NCBI RefSeq assembly: GCF_900168195.1 | Contig: NZ_FUYX01000001.1 | Coordinates: forward strand, 1 to 64,000 | Source of the DNA: Allobosea thiooxidans | GTDB lineage: Bacteria > Pseudomonadota > Alphaproteobacteria > Rhizobiales > Beijerinckiaceae | DNA: 64,000 nt | Direction of reading: 5' to 3' | Shown: piece by piece, positions 51,859-61,927 of the stretch | Numbering within the stretch: the first letter of the stretch is position 1 | How the letters are laid out: every line of letters starts with the position of its first letter | The notes under the pieces: model-generated | Told to the model about the DNA's origin: nothing | Database searches by the model: none | The model's input: only the letters and a program-made list of their open reading frames with translations | Program-made: the position numbers and the translations under genes

Positions 51859-52882
51859 GGTCGAGCGCCGGCTTCTCGACCAGGAACCAGGACAGCGCCG
51901 CGACGATGAAGGTCACCGCGAGCGACGGCCACAGCAGCGTGACCGCCCCCAGGCTCGGGAACAGCGCATGCAGGGCTTGCTGCGCCGGCCAGCCATAGAG
52001 ATAGACCCCGTAGGACAGGTCGGCCGGCGGTTCGCGCGAGCGCCGCGTCAGCGCCGGGGCGAGCGCGAGCACAAGCAGGCCCCAGGAGGTGACGAGATAG
52101 AGCGCCGCCTTGTAGAGCGGCGTGAAGGAGAGCGGCACGAGAGCCAGCAGCGCCAGCGCCAGCAACGGCAGCGAGAGCGTCACCCGCTCGCGATAGAGGT
52201 AGATCACGCCGCCGGCGAGGAAGATCAGCGGCAGGCGCAGCGCCGTCTCCGTGCTCTTCGGCCCGAGCGGCGTCAGCTCCTCCCGCATGACCACGCCCAA
52301 GGCGAGCGCCACCAGCGCAGCGAGGGCGAGGCGCGGCCTGGCGAGCAGGCCAAGGACGCCGGCGACGAGCACGCCGATATAGCAGAGCGTCTCGTATTTC
52401 AGCGTCCACACCGTCCCCATCGGGAACTGCAGCGGGTTGTTCTCGAACACGCCCGGCAGGGCCGCCGCGCTCTTGAACGTGGTCAGCGTCGCGGTGATGA
52501 AGCGCCACAGCCGCGGATCGCTGAAATAGGCGGACCTGTCGAGGCTGGTCATCAGCCCGCCGAGGACGAGCGCGACGACCAGCACCGCCGCGATCAGGCC
52601 GGGCGCGATCCTGAGCACCCGCGCCAGCACATAGTCGCGCCAGCCGCGCCGCAGGAAGCTCATCGTGACGAGGAAGCCGGAGATGGCGAAGAAGCCGTTG
52701 ACCGCATGCTCGCCGAGGGTGAAGCCCGTCGTCGCGAACCAGGGCTCCTGCTCGATCCGCCCGTCGGTGACGCTGAAGGCATGAGAGATCACCACGGCGA
52801 CCGCCATCACCAGCCGCAGCAGGCCGAAATTATTGTGCGGATTGGCGAGCGCTTCTGAGACGCGTGGCGCACGCCCGATCAT
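51794..52882 (-). CDS. Acyltransferase 3 family membrane protein (OafA-like)
   Basis: This 362-residue protein with about ten membrane helices belongs to the acyltransferase 3 family, which O-acylates surface glycans or lipids. The conserved N-terminal part is FGLLRLVMAVAVVISHAFSV (with the catalytic-site His of R-x10-H type) and the GEHAVNGFFAISGFLVTMSFLRR motif. It has no C-terminal SGNH domain. Its start overlaps the GT2 stop (ATGA), so the two are one operon, probably for glycan decoration. Confidence 0.88.
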   Translation of the reverse strand: MIGRAPRVSEALANPHNNFGLLRLVMAVAVVISHAFSVTDGRIEQEPWFATTGFTLGEHAVNGFFAISGFLVTMSFLRRGWRDYVLARVLRIAPGLIAAVLVVALVLGGLMTSLDRSAYFSDPRLWRFITATLTTFKSAAALPGVFENNPLQFPMGTVWTLKYETLCYIGVLVAGVLGLLARPRLALAALVALALGVVMREELTPLGPKSTETALRLPLIFLAGGVIYLYRERVTLSLPLLALALLALVPLSFTPLYKAALYLVTSWGLLVLALAPALTRRSREPPADLSYGVYLYGWPAQQALHALFPSLGAVTLLWPSLAVTFIVAALSWFLVEKPALDLKRRLLQGSWPQRRIPRPGRS

Positions 52883-53760
52883 GGCAAAACCTCCAGCCCT
52901 TCCCGTGCCAGCGCCGTCTCGCCGCGCCCCCAGGCGCGCGCGCCTGCGACCGAGCCGGCATGGGCGCTCATCTTCTCGCGCCTGAGCAGCAGGCCGTAGC
53001 CGATCGCCTTCGCGAAATTCTCCAGCGTGCGGATCGGCCCCGGCTCCGGCAGCCCGTATTTGCGGGCGATGTAGCGTTCCGACCAGGCGAGGTGCCAGCG
53101 CGCCTTGAAGCGCCGTTGCGGCGACGGCGCCGTCGAGCGCCCGCGCCCATGCCGCGCCTCGCCGCCATGGACATGGATCAGCGCATGGCCGGCATCGCGC
53201 ATCCGCCGGCACAGGTCGTCATCCTCGTAGAACAGGAAGATCGCCGGGTCGAAGCCGCCGAGCGCGAGGAACAGCTCGCGCCGGATCAGCAGGCAGGCGC
53301 CGGAGAGGAAGGGCAGACAGGCGTCGCCCTCCGGCACGATCATGGCGCCGCTGCGGTTGAGGTGATCAGGCGAGAGCAGCGAGCGCGGCTGCACGAAGAT
53401 GCGCCCCGAGGGCTCCACGATCCGCGGCGCCAGCATGCCGGCATCGGGGTAGCGCCCGGCTGCCGCGACCAGAGCGGCCGCGGCCCCCCGTCCCAGCTCC
53501 AGGTCGGGATTGACGATCAGCACATAGGGTGTCGTCGCCGCCGCCACGCCGGCATTGTTCGCCCGGCCATAGCCCTCGTTGCGGGCATTGGCGATCACCC
53601 GCGCGCCCTTCGCCGAAGCGACCTCGCGGCTCGCATCGCCGCTGGCATTGTCGACGACGATCGCCGGCACGCCCTCGGCCGCCAGCGCATCGAGGCAGGC
53701 GGGCAGGACCTCGGCGCTGTCGTAGCTGACGACGATGGCGGTAACGGAGGCGGCGGGCAT
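52879..53760 (-). CDS. GT2 glycosyltransferase, rhamnosyltransferase-like
   Basis: A 293-residue family-2 glycosyltransferase resembling WbbL-type rhamnosyltransferases. Motifs are TAIVVSYDSAEVLPACLDAL, VVDNASGDAS, NEGYGRANNAGV, the metal site VNPDLEL, and LSGACLLIRRELFLALGGFDPAIFLFYEDDDLCRRMRDAG near the C-terminal half. It should transfer a sugar from a nucleotide donor on the cytoplasmic side. The ATG at 53760 was chosen over an upstream in-frame start. It is followed by the acyltransferase gene. Confidence 0.9.
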   Translation of the reverse strand: MPAASVTAIVVSYDSAEVLPACLDALAAEGVPAIVVDNASGDASREVASAKGARVIANARNEGYGRANNAGVAAATTPYVLIVNPDLELGRGAAAALVAAAGRYPDAGMLAPRIVEPSGRIFVQPRSLLSPDHLNRSGAMIVPEGDACLPFLSGACLLIRRELFLALGGFDPAIFLFYEDDDLCRRMRDAGHALIHVHGGEARHGRGRSTAPSPQRRFKARWHLAWSERYIARKYGLPEPGPIRTLENFAKAIGYGLLLRREKMSAHAGSVAGARAWGRGETALAREGLEVLP

Positions 53761-53850
53761 CGCGGCCTTGTGGCCTCGACCGCGCGCCGGACGCAAGCGA
53801 ATTCAGAGCCCAGCGTCTCCAGGGCAACGCTTGTTGGCCCCAAAGCGGCT

Positions 53851-54153
53851 CTAGCGTCGCGCCAATACGCCGATCTCGCCCTGGACGCGCTCGCGCTCGG
53901 CCGTGTCGCAGCGATGCGGTGCCTTGTAGGATTTTACCGCAAAGCGGGCATTGGCCTCGACGAAGCGTTGCCTGTCCTGCCTGTCGAGTCGGGCGATGAT
54001 GCCGCCGCGGTCGACGCGCAGGCCGCAATCATAGGCGCGCGAGACGGTCGCCGCAGCGTATTCGACCGTGCCCGGCCGGGGATTGGCCACGCTCGTGCAT
54101 CCGGCGAGGGCGAGCAGCATCGCCCCCGCGGCCAGCGGCTTGAGGATCGTCAT
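53851..54153 (-). CDS. Small lipoprotein, unknown
   Basis: A 100-residue protein with a lipoprotein signal (LALAGC; C19 is the lipid-modified residue). The mature part has two further Cys and a charged helix. No family is recognised. It is 15 bp from the next lipoprotein gene and probably shares its transcript. Confidence 0.65.
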   Translation of the reverse strand: MTILKPLAAGAMLLALAGCTSVANPRPGTVEYAAATVSRAYDCGLRVDRGGIIARLDRQDRQRFVEANARFAVKSYKAPHRCDTAERERVQGEIGVLARR

Positions 54154-54168
54154 GGGCTCGGCCGGCGG

Positions 54169-54537
54169 TCAGGAGGCGTCGAAATTTCCGGCGCGGATGC
54201 GGCCCATCCGCTGCCGGAGCTGCGCCCGTTCCTCGGCCGTGCAGGGCTGCGGACGCACGCCCTGGTTGATCATCTCGGCTTCGGAAACGCCGACATAGGC
54301 GGCACGCGCGGCCGCGATCTGCTCGTCGCTGGCGCCGCGCGCCTTCTCGGCCGCGAGGAAGCGGTCGAGCGTCGTGCGCTGCGGCGTGCCGGCCTTGCAG
54401 GCGCTGGCTCGCGAGACCGTCGTCGCCAGCGCCGAGGCGCGCCCGGCGCTGGTGTCCTGGCCGGCGACGCAGGCGCCGAGCGGCAAGGCGAGGATACAGG
54501 CGAGCGACAGCGCTCGCCCGGCAGGCAGGCAGGCCAT
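54169..54537 (-). CDS. Small lipoprotein, unknown
   Basis: A 122-residue protein with a lipoprotein-like signal (LALPLGAC; C23). The mature part is mostly helical with two Cys (ASACKAG and QPCTAEE). It lies 6 bp downstream of aspS on the same strand, so it may be expressed with it. No family is recognised. Confidence 0.62.
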   Translation of the reverse strand: MACLPAGRALSLACILALPLGACVAGQDTSAGRASALATTVSRASACKAGTPQRTTLDRFLAAEKARGASDEQIAAARAAYVGVSEAEMINQGVRPQPCTAEERAQLRQRMGRIRAGNFDAS

Positions 54538-54543
54538 GGTCGC

Positions 54544-56328
<1,785 letters not shown>

Positions 56329-56505
56329 GGGATCGGTCTTTCGGAAAGGCAACGAAAGCCGGCCAAATCGGGCCGGCAGCAGCTTGGGGCTAAGCACACG
56401 CGCGCGCCCGAAATGTCAAGAACGGCCACTTCGTCGGCCCGCCAGCGCCCGCAGCGCATCCTCCATTCGGAGGAACCCCAAGAATTCGCGTGAGATCAAT
56501 AGGTT

Positions 56506-56556
56506 GAGCATGTATTCGTCGCAAAAGTGGTTTCCACTTTGGCGAAACATGTTCTA
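56506..56556. repeat. Palindromic interspersed repeat before rnd
   Basis: GAGCATGT...GCAAAAGTGG and CCACTTTGGCG...ACATGTTC form a long inverted repeat around a 3-bp centre. This is a well-known kind of palindrome scattered in Hyphomicrobiales genomes. It lies 14 bp before the rnd start, so it may affect rnd expression. A related copy is at 7813-7858. Confidence 0.65.
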
Positions 56557-56569
56557 AGAGCCGAAGACC

Positions 56570-57709
56570 ATGCATCTGATCACCGATACCGCCGAACTCG
56601 CCGCCGCCTGCGATTGCATCGCCGCCCATCCCTTCGTGACGGTCGACACCGAGTTCCTGCGCGAGACGACCTATTATCCGAAGCTGTGCCTGATCCAGCT
56701 CGCCTCGCCGGAAGAGGCGGTGCTGGTCGACCCGCTGGCGCCTGATCTCGATCTCGCCCCCTTCTTCGGGCTGATGATCAACGAGGCGGTGGTGAAGGTC
56801 TTCCACGCCGCCCGGCAGGACCTCGAAATCGTCTGGCTGCTCGGACGCGTGCTGCCCACTCCGCTCTTCGACACGCAGGTCGCCGCCATGGTCTGCGGCT
56901 ATGGCGACTCGGTCGGCTACGAGCAGCTCGCCAACGACCTCGCCAAGGCGCGCATCGACAAGTCCTCGCGCTTCACCGACTGGTCGCGCCGCCCGCTCAC
57001 CGAGGCGCAGCTCGCCTATGCCGAGTCCGACGTCACCCATCTGCGCCAGATCTACCTGGCGCTGAAGGCCGATCTCGATGCGAGCGGCCGGGAGAGCTGG
57101 GTGGCGGAGGAGATGGCGGTGCTGTCCTCGCCTGCGACATACGAGGTCAAGCCGGAGAACGCTTGGCTGCGGCTGAAGGGTCGCGTCCGCAAGCCGCGCG
57201 AATTGCCGCTGCTGATGGAGGTCGCCGCCTGGCGCGAGCGCGAGGCGCAGAGCCGCGACGTGCCGCGCCAGCGCGTGCTCAAGGACGACGCGCTGATGGA
57301 CATCGTCCAGCGCGGCCCGCGCACGGTCGAGGCGCTGGCCGAGCTGCGCTCCGTCCCCAACGGCTTCGAGCGCTCCCGCAGCGGCGGCGAGGTGCTGGCG
57401 GCGATCGAGCGCGCCGGCGCCATCGATCCGAAGACCCTGCCCAGGCTGGAGCGCGAGCGCGGCCGGCCGACCAACGGCGCCGTGCTCGACCTGCTCAAGG
57501 TCCTGCTCAAGGCCGTCGCCGATGCCGAGCGCGTCGCGCCGAAGATCATCGCCTCCAGCGACGACCTCGAGGCCATCGCCTCCGACGAGCTGTCCGATGT
57601 CCCTGCCCTGCAGGGCTGGCGCCGCGGCGTCTTCGGCGAAAAGGCGCTCGCGCTGAAGAACGGCACGCTCAGCCTGCGCATCCAGCGCGGCCGGGTCGTG
57701 GTGAGCTGA
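56570..57709 (+). CDS. rnd: Ribonuclease D
   Basis: RNase D is a 3'-5' exoribonuclease that trims tRNA and other RNA 3' ends. The 379-residue product has the DEDDy active site: D26 and E28 (VDTEFLR), D84 ([11 protein letters not shown]) and the Y-x3-D motif (YAESDVTHL, near residues 151-159). One HRDC domain is clear (about 210-285, [31 protein letters not shown]). Length is standard. Confidence 0.95.
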   Translation: MHLITDTAELAAACDCIAAHPFVTVDTEFLRETTYYPKLCLIQLASPEEAVLVDPLAPDLDLAPFFGLMINEAVVKVFHAARQDLEIVWLLGRVLPTPLFDTQVAAMVCGYGDSVGYEQLANDLAKARIDKSSRFTDWSRRPLTEAQLAYAESDVTHLRQIYLALKADLDASGRESWVAEEMAVLSSPATYEVKPENAWLRLKGRVRKPRELPLLMEVAAWREREAQSRDVPRQRVLKDDALMDIVQRGPRTVEALAELRSVPNGFERSRSGGEVLAAIERAGAIDPKTLPRLERERGRPTNGAVLDLLKVLLKAVADAERVAPKIIASSDDLEAIASDELSDVPALQGWRRGVFGEKALALKNGTLSLRIQRGRVVVS

Positions 57710-57724
57710 AACCCGATCGCCACG

Positions 57725-57830
57725 CCGTCATTCTCGGGCGAAGCGAAGCGCAGACCCGAGAATCGCTGGCAGGTGGAGGTTCCCGCAGCCGCACGTCACG
57801 AGATGCTCGCGTCAAGCCCGAGCATGACGG
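57725..57830. repeat. Composite palindromic repeat with two hairpins
   Basis: CCGTCA (57725-57730) and TGACGG (57825-57830) enclose two hairpins: TTCTCGGG with CCCGAGAA (57731-57762) and ATGCTCG with CGAGCAT (57803-57824). The right part is the second copy of the repeat at 17119-17149. It lies between the convergent rnd and fliP genes. Confidence 0.65.
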
Positions 57831-57839
57831 CTACTCGCT

Positions 57840-58610
57840 TCACCCCCCGACCCCGTAGCTCTTCACCAGCGAGCCGGTGACCAGCCCCCAGCCGTCGACC
57901 AGCACGAAGAAGATCAGCTTGAAGGGCAGCGCCACCGTCACCGGCGGCAGCATCATCATGCCCACCGACATCAGGATCGAGGCCACGACGAGGTCGATGA
58001 TCAGGAAGGGCACGAACAGCAGGAAGCCGATCTCGAAGGCCCGCCTGAGCTCCGAGATCATGAAGGCCGGCACCAGCACCTCGACGCCGATATCCTGGGG
58101 CTGCTGCGGGCGCGGCCCCTGCGACATGTCGAGGAAGAGCGCGAGATCCTTCTCGCGGACATGCTTCAGCATGAAGGTCTTGAAGGGTACGACGCCGCGG
58201 TTATAGGCCTCCTGCGGCTGGATCTGCCCGGCGACCAGCGGCTGCACCGCGCCGGTGTAGGCCTCGCGCAACGTCGGCGCCATGACGAAGCCGGTCAGGA
58301 ACAGCGACAGCCCGATGATCACGGCGTTGGGCGGCGCGGTCTGCGTGCCCAGCGCCGAGCGCAGCAGCGACAGCACCACGACGATCCGGGTGAACGAGGT
58401 CACCATGATCAGGATCGACGGCGCCAGCGACAGTACCGTGATGACGGCGATCAGCTGCAGCGCCCGTTCGGCGACGCCCCCGCCCTGCCCGAGATCGAGC
58501 GAGAGCGTCTGCGGCAGCGCCGGCGTCGCCTGCAGGGCGAGCAGCAGCATGGCTGCCAGCGCGGCGCGCCCGCAACGATAGCGTCTCGCTGGTCTGGAAC
58601 TCAATGTCAC
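57840..58610 (-). CDS. fliP: Flagellar export gate protein FliP
   Basis: FliP forms the core of the flagellar type III export channel with FliQ and FliR. The 256-residue protein has a signal peptide (about residues 1-33, ending ALPQ) and four membrane helices, with the signatures LSLAPSILIMVTSFTRIVVVLSLLRSALGTQTAPPN and FLLFVPFLIIDLVVASILMSVGMMMLPP. The start is GTG. It is downstream of the fliO gene, with a hairpin between them. Confidence 0.96.
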   Translation of the reverse strand: MTLSSRPARRYRCGRAALAAMLLLALQATPALPQTLSLDLGQGGGVAERALQLIAVITVLSLAPSILIMVTSFTRIVVVLSLLRSALGTQTAPPNAVIIGLSLFLTGFVMAPTLREAYTGAVQPLVAGQIQPQEAYNRGVVPFKTFMLKHVREKDLALFLDMSQGPRPQQPQDIGVEVLVPAFMISELRRAFEIGFLLFVPFLIIDLVVASILMSVGMMMLPPVTVALPFKLIFFVLVDGWGLVTGSLVKSYGVGG

Positions 58611-58667
58611 AAATGGCCGCCGCTACGCCCGACTCAACGCGATCAGGCGGCACGAGGCTAGCCACAG

Positions 58668-58695
58668 CAAAACGCCGCGCAACCGATGCGCGGCG
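58668..58695 (-). terminator. Terminator between fliO and fliP
   Basis: CGCCGCGC (58673-58680) and GCGCGGCG (58688-58695) form a perfect 8-bp stem with a 7-nt loop, followed on the minus strand by TTTT. It may reduce readthrough from fliO into fliP. Confidence 0.7.
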
Positions 58696-58773
58696 CAGGA
58701 GACGCAAGGTCCCGACATTCCTGTTGATGGCCGCCGGCTCATCGACCGGCGGAGGCATCCAGGCGATCCCGGC

Positions 58774-60177
58774 TCAGGACTTCGCCTTGGGGTCGCGGCC
58801 GAGCAGCCGGGCGAATTCGGCCTCGATGGCATCGACGGAGAACGGGTCGATCTCCTTCGGGTCGGACTCGGCCGGCTTGTCCTCCTTGGGCTTGTCGGCC
58901 TTCGGCTTCGCCTCCGCGGCGGGCTCCTTCGGCTTCTCGGTCTGCTCGAAGGCCGCGTCGAGCTCCTCCATATCCATGATCGGCTCATCGGCCGGGACGG
59001 CGGGCTTCGCCTCGGCTTTGGGCTCCGGTTCGCTGGCCGGGAGCGGCTCCGGCGTGGCGGGTTTCGGCTCCGCTGCCCTGGCTTCGGGCGCCTTGGCTTC
59101 GACGGGCTTGGGCTCGACGGGTTTGGGCTCCTGCACCTTGGCGGGAGCACGCTCCGGCGTCAGGCCGAGCGCAGCCGCAAGCTCTGCCTCGACATCGCTC
59201 GGAAGAGCGGCCGGGCGCGGCGGCGCGGGCGGCGGGGTGGGCTCCGGCCTGGTTTCGAGCTTGGGCTCGAAACGGGGTTCGATCCGGGGCTCGGGCACCG
59301 GCGCCGGCGGCACCGGGGCCGGCGGCTCCACGAAGGGCTTCGGCGGCTCCGCGGCAGGCTTCGCGGTCCCGGCAAGAGGCTTCGCCGACGGAACCGGCGG
59401 CTCCTGCTGCGGCGCTTCGCCCGGCAGGTTGGCGGGACGAACTGCCGAGAAGGGCCGCTTCAGCGCCTCTTCCAGCTGCCGCGTCATGTCGTCGAGTTCG
59501 CCGGCGCTGACCGCCGGAGGCGGCGCATGCTCGCGCGCAAAGCTCGGCGCTGGGCCGGTCGTCAGCGGCGGGGCGGCGGGCTGCGGTGGCGCCGCGGGCT
59601 TGGCCGGCGGCTCGCTTCCGCCGACACCGAGCGCGGCGGCGACGCCAGCCCCCGCGGCAGCCGCCGCGGCGTTATCGGCAAGGGCCGGCGCGGTCCGGTG
59701 CGGCAGCGGCGGCAGCATGTCCGGCAGATCGGCCAGAGGACCGCTCCTGCGGGGCTCCTCGCCTCCCCGGACCGGCTGCTCGCTCGGCGGCACCAGCGTG
59801 TCGAACGGCGGCAGCGGACGATCCGGAAGCGCCGCCTCGGCATAGCTCGGGGCCACGGCCCGGCCGCCGCTGCGCAGGATGTTGGTCTCGACGACGACGT
59901 CGGAAGCGCCGCCGATCATGACGAGGTGTTCGATATTGTCGCGCCGGATCAGGACGAGCTGGCGCTGCCGGTCGAGATCATAGGTGTCGACGACACCGAG
60001 TCGCGGCTGGCGCTGGCGTCCGCCCGCCTGTCCGCGCAGGCGCAACCGCCCCCCCTGTATCTGTCGCACGAACAATCCGAGCAGCGCGAGAAGCACCAGG
60101 ATGACGACAGAGGCGACGATCACCTTCTGCGCGGTCGAGAGTTCCAATCCGAACAAGCTCTGCAAGGTCTGCCTCAT
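58774..60177 (-). CDS. FliO-like flagellar protein with long Pro/Glu-rich tail
   Basis: A 467-residue protein whose first 100 residues fit FliO, which helps assemble FliP: a membrane helix (about residues 18-37), then an SH3-like segment (RLGVVDTYDLDRQRQLVLIRRDNIEHLVMIGGASDVVVETNI). The remaining 370 residues are low-complexity Pro, Ala, Glu and Lys, ending in a short conserved-looking part (DPFSVDAIEAEFARLLGRDPK). FliO is usually near 100-150 residues; long tails occur in this order. A GTG at 60225 is an alternative start. It is upstream of fliP. Confidence 0.8.
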   Translation of the reverse strand: MRQTLQSLFGLELSTAQKVIVASVVILVLLALLGLFVRQIQGGRLRLRGQAGGRQRQPRLGVVDTYDLDRQRQLVLIRRDNIEHLVMIGGASDVVVETNILRSGGRAVAPSYAEAALPDRPLPPFDTLVPPSEQPVRGGEEPRRSGPLADLPDMLPPLPHRTAPALADNAAAAAAGAGVAAALGVGGSEPPAKPAAPPQPAAPPLTTGPAPSFAREHAPPPAVSAGELDDMTRQLEEALKRPFSAVRPANLPGEAPQQEPPVPSAKPLAGTAKPAAEPPKPFVEPPAPVPPAPVPEPRIEPRFEPKLETRPEPTPPPAPPRPAALPSDVEAELAAALGLTPERAPAKVQEPKPVEPKPVEAKAPEARAAEPKPATPEPLPASEPEPKAEAKPAVPADEPIMDMEELDAAFEQTEKPKEPAAEAKPKADKPKEDKPAESDPKEIDPFSVDAIEAEFARLLGRDPKAKS

Positions 60178-60263
60178 CTGCGACGGCGGCCCCCGACGGC
60201 CGAAGTTCCGCCCGAGGTTCAACACCTTGGCTATAGCACAACGCTTTCACTATCGGGAAACAT

Positions 60264-60280
60264 GGTGAACGCGTGGTTAA
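60264..60280 (-). promoter_or_regulatory. Near-match CtrA box facing fliO
   Basis: On the minus strand TTAACC, five bases, then TTCACC matches TTAA-N7-TTAAC with one changed base. It lies about 90 bp before the fliO start codon. Confidence 0.4.
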
Positions 60281-60304
60281 TGCAACCAACGAAATGCCGG
60301 AGAC

Positions 60305-60321
60305 TTAACCGGGCGTTAACC
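60305..60321. promoter_or_regulatory. CtrA-type box before flgB (TTAACC-N5-TTAACC)
   Basis: TTAACC (60305-60310), five bases and TTAACC (60316-60321) is a perfect CtrA site (TTAA-N7-TTAAC) 55 bp before the flgB start. With the box before fliL it indicates cell-cycle control of both flagellar blocks. Confidence 0.78.
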
Positions 60322-60375
60322 ATGCACCCGGCAGGATTTGCCCAGTGACGGGCAACGCGACGGAAGGCTGGGGGC

Positions 60376-60777
60376 ATGGCGAATGACGGCTTGAGCATCG
60401 GCGGCGGCCTGATGCAGGCGCTGAAACAGCGCATGCACTACCAGCAGTCGCGCCAGAAGGTCCTCGCCGAGAACGTCGCCAACGCCGACAGCCCGGGCTT
60501 CCGCCCGCTCGACCTCAAGCCGCCGCCCCTCGATCCGGCCCGTGCCGGGATCGCCCTTGCCCGCACCAGCGCCGGCCATATGAGCCTCTCCACCGGCAAT
60601 GGCGGCTTCGACGGCACCGGAGCCCCGCGCTTCGAGACCACGCCGAACGGCAATGCGGTCAACCTTGAGGACGAGATGCTCAAGGTCGCGCAGAACCAGT
60701 CCGACTATCAGCTCGCCGCCTCGCTCTACAGCAAGGGCCTCGGGCTGATGAAGATCGCCATCGGCAAGGGCCGCTGA
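60376..60777 (+). CDS. flgB: Flagellar proximal rod protein FlgB
   Basis: FlgB is the first subunit of the rod, next to the export gate. The 133-residue protein has the rod N-terminus (ALKQRMHYQQSRQKVLAENVANADSPGFRPLDL) and a C-terminal helix (DEMLKVAQNQSDYQLAASLYSKGLGLMKIAIGK). It is the first gene of flgB-flgC-fliE-fliQ-fliR-flhB and follows a CtrA-type box. Confidence 0.95.
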   Translation: MANDGLSIGGGLMQALKQRMHYQQSRQKVLAENVANADSPGFRPLDLKPPPLDPARAGIALARTSAGHMSLSTGNGGFDGTGAPRFETTPNGNAVNLEDEMLKVAQNQSDYQLAASLYSKGLGLMKIAIGKGR

Positions 60778-60791
60778 CGGGGAGCCGGATC

Positions 60792-61202
60792 ATGGACCTG
60801 ATCAAGAGCATCGCCGTCGCCGCTTCCGGCCTGCGCAGCCAGTCCGGCCGGATGCGGGTCATCGCCGAGAACATCGCCAACGCCGATTCCGGCCCCGAGC
60901 GCGCCGGCGCCGATCCCTATCGCCGCAAGGTCCCGACCTTCCAGCGCCATTTCGACCGCGAGCTCGACGCCCAGCTCGTGGCACTCGGCAAGGTCCAGCG
61001 CGATCAGAGCGCCTTCAAGGTCAAGCACGAGCCCGGCAACCCGGCCGCCGACGCCAACGGCAACGTCCAGATGCCCAACGTCAATTCGCTGGTCGAGATG
61101 GTCGACATGCGCGAGGCCCAGCGCAGCTACGAGGCCAACCTCAACCTGATCTCTTCGACGCGCCGGATGATCCAGCGCACGATCGACATCCTGCGCGCCT
61201 GA
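60792..61202 (+). CDS. flgC: Flagellar proximal rod protein FlgC
   Basis: FlgC is a proximal rod subunit. The 136-residue product has the typical N-terminus (SIAVAASGLRSQSGRMRVIAENIANADS) and C-terminus (MPNVNSLVEMVDMREAQRSYEANLNLISSTRRMIQRTIDIL). It follows flgB by 14 bp. Confidence 0.96.
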   Translation: MDLIKSIAVAASGLRSQSGRMRVIAENIANADSGPERAGADPYRRKVPTFQRHFDRELDAQLVALGKVQRDQSAFKVKHEPGNPAADANGNVQMPNVNSLVEMVDMREAQRSYEANLNLISSTRRMIQRTIDILRA

Positions 61203-61235
61203 CGCGCACCGCTCCAGAAGGGGACTTAAACCGCC

Positions 61236-61559
61236 ATGGCCACTCCGGGTTTCGCCGCGGGCGCCTATGCCTCCATCCAGGGGGTTGGCGCCGGCAATCT
61301 GATGCGCAAGCCCATCGCCACGGGCGGGGCGGAAGCGGGCGGCCCGGATTTTTCGGCCCTGCTCGGCAAGGCGCTCGACGCCACGGCCGAAGCCGGTCGC
61401 AAGGCCGATACCCAGACCGCGAGCGTCGCCGGCGGGCGAGCCGACATCGTCAATGTCGTCACCGCCGTGGCCGAGAGCGAGGCGGCGATCGAGACCTTGG
61501 TCGCGGTGCGCGATCGCGTCATCGCAGCCTATGAGGAAATCATGCGGATGCCGGTCTGA
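61236..61559 (+). CDS. fliE: Flagellar hook-basal body protein FliE
   Basis: FliE joins the MS ring and export gate to the rod. The 107-residue product has an Ala/Gly-rich N-terminus, then PDFSALLGKALDATAEAGRKAD and the conserved C-terminal VAESEAAIETLVAVRDRVIAAYEEIMRMPV. It lies 33 bp after flgC with GAAGGGGA before its ATG. Confidence 0.93.
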   Translation: MATPGFAAGAYASIQGVGAGNLMRKPIATGGAEAGGPDFSALLGKALDATAEAGRKADTQTASVAGGRADIVNVVTAVAESEAAIETLVAVRDRVIAAYEEIMRMPV

Positions 61560-61583
61560 CGGCGGCAGGATCGGACGGGAATC

Positions 61584-61850
61584 ATGACTTCCGGAGCTAT
61601 TCTCGACGTCGCCCGCGACGGCATCGTCGTCTTCCTCAAGGTCGGCGGGCCGCTGATGGCGATCGCGCTCGTCGTCGGCCTCGCCGTCTCCCTGGTGCAG
61701 GCGCTGACCCAGATCCAGGAGCAGACGCTGGTCTTCGTGCCGAAGATCATCGCCGTCTTCGCCGCGCTCCTGCTGTTTCTGCCGTTCATGGGGGACGCGC
61801 TGGCGGGTTATATGGGGCGAGTCGCCGCCCGAATCGCCACGGGCGGATGA
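61584..61850 (+). CDS. fliQ: Flagellar export gate protein FliQ
   Basis: FliQ is a two-helix component of the flagellar type III export gate. The 88-residue protein shows both helices (about residues 15-40 and 52-75) and the conserved QALTQIQEQTLVFVPKI between them. It ends at 61850 shortly before fliR. Confidence 0.95.
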   Translation: MTSGAILDVARDGIVVFLKVGGPLMAIALVVGLAVSLVQALTQIQEQTLVFVPKIIAVFAALLLFLPFMGDALAGYMGRVAARIATGG

Positions 61851-61927
61851 TTTCGCCGCGAATGCTGCCGGCCCTTGCCGGGCCGGGCCCGCGGCGCCAG
61901 CCCTGGTGTGAAGGTGCCCGCGGCACG

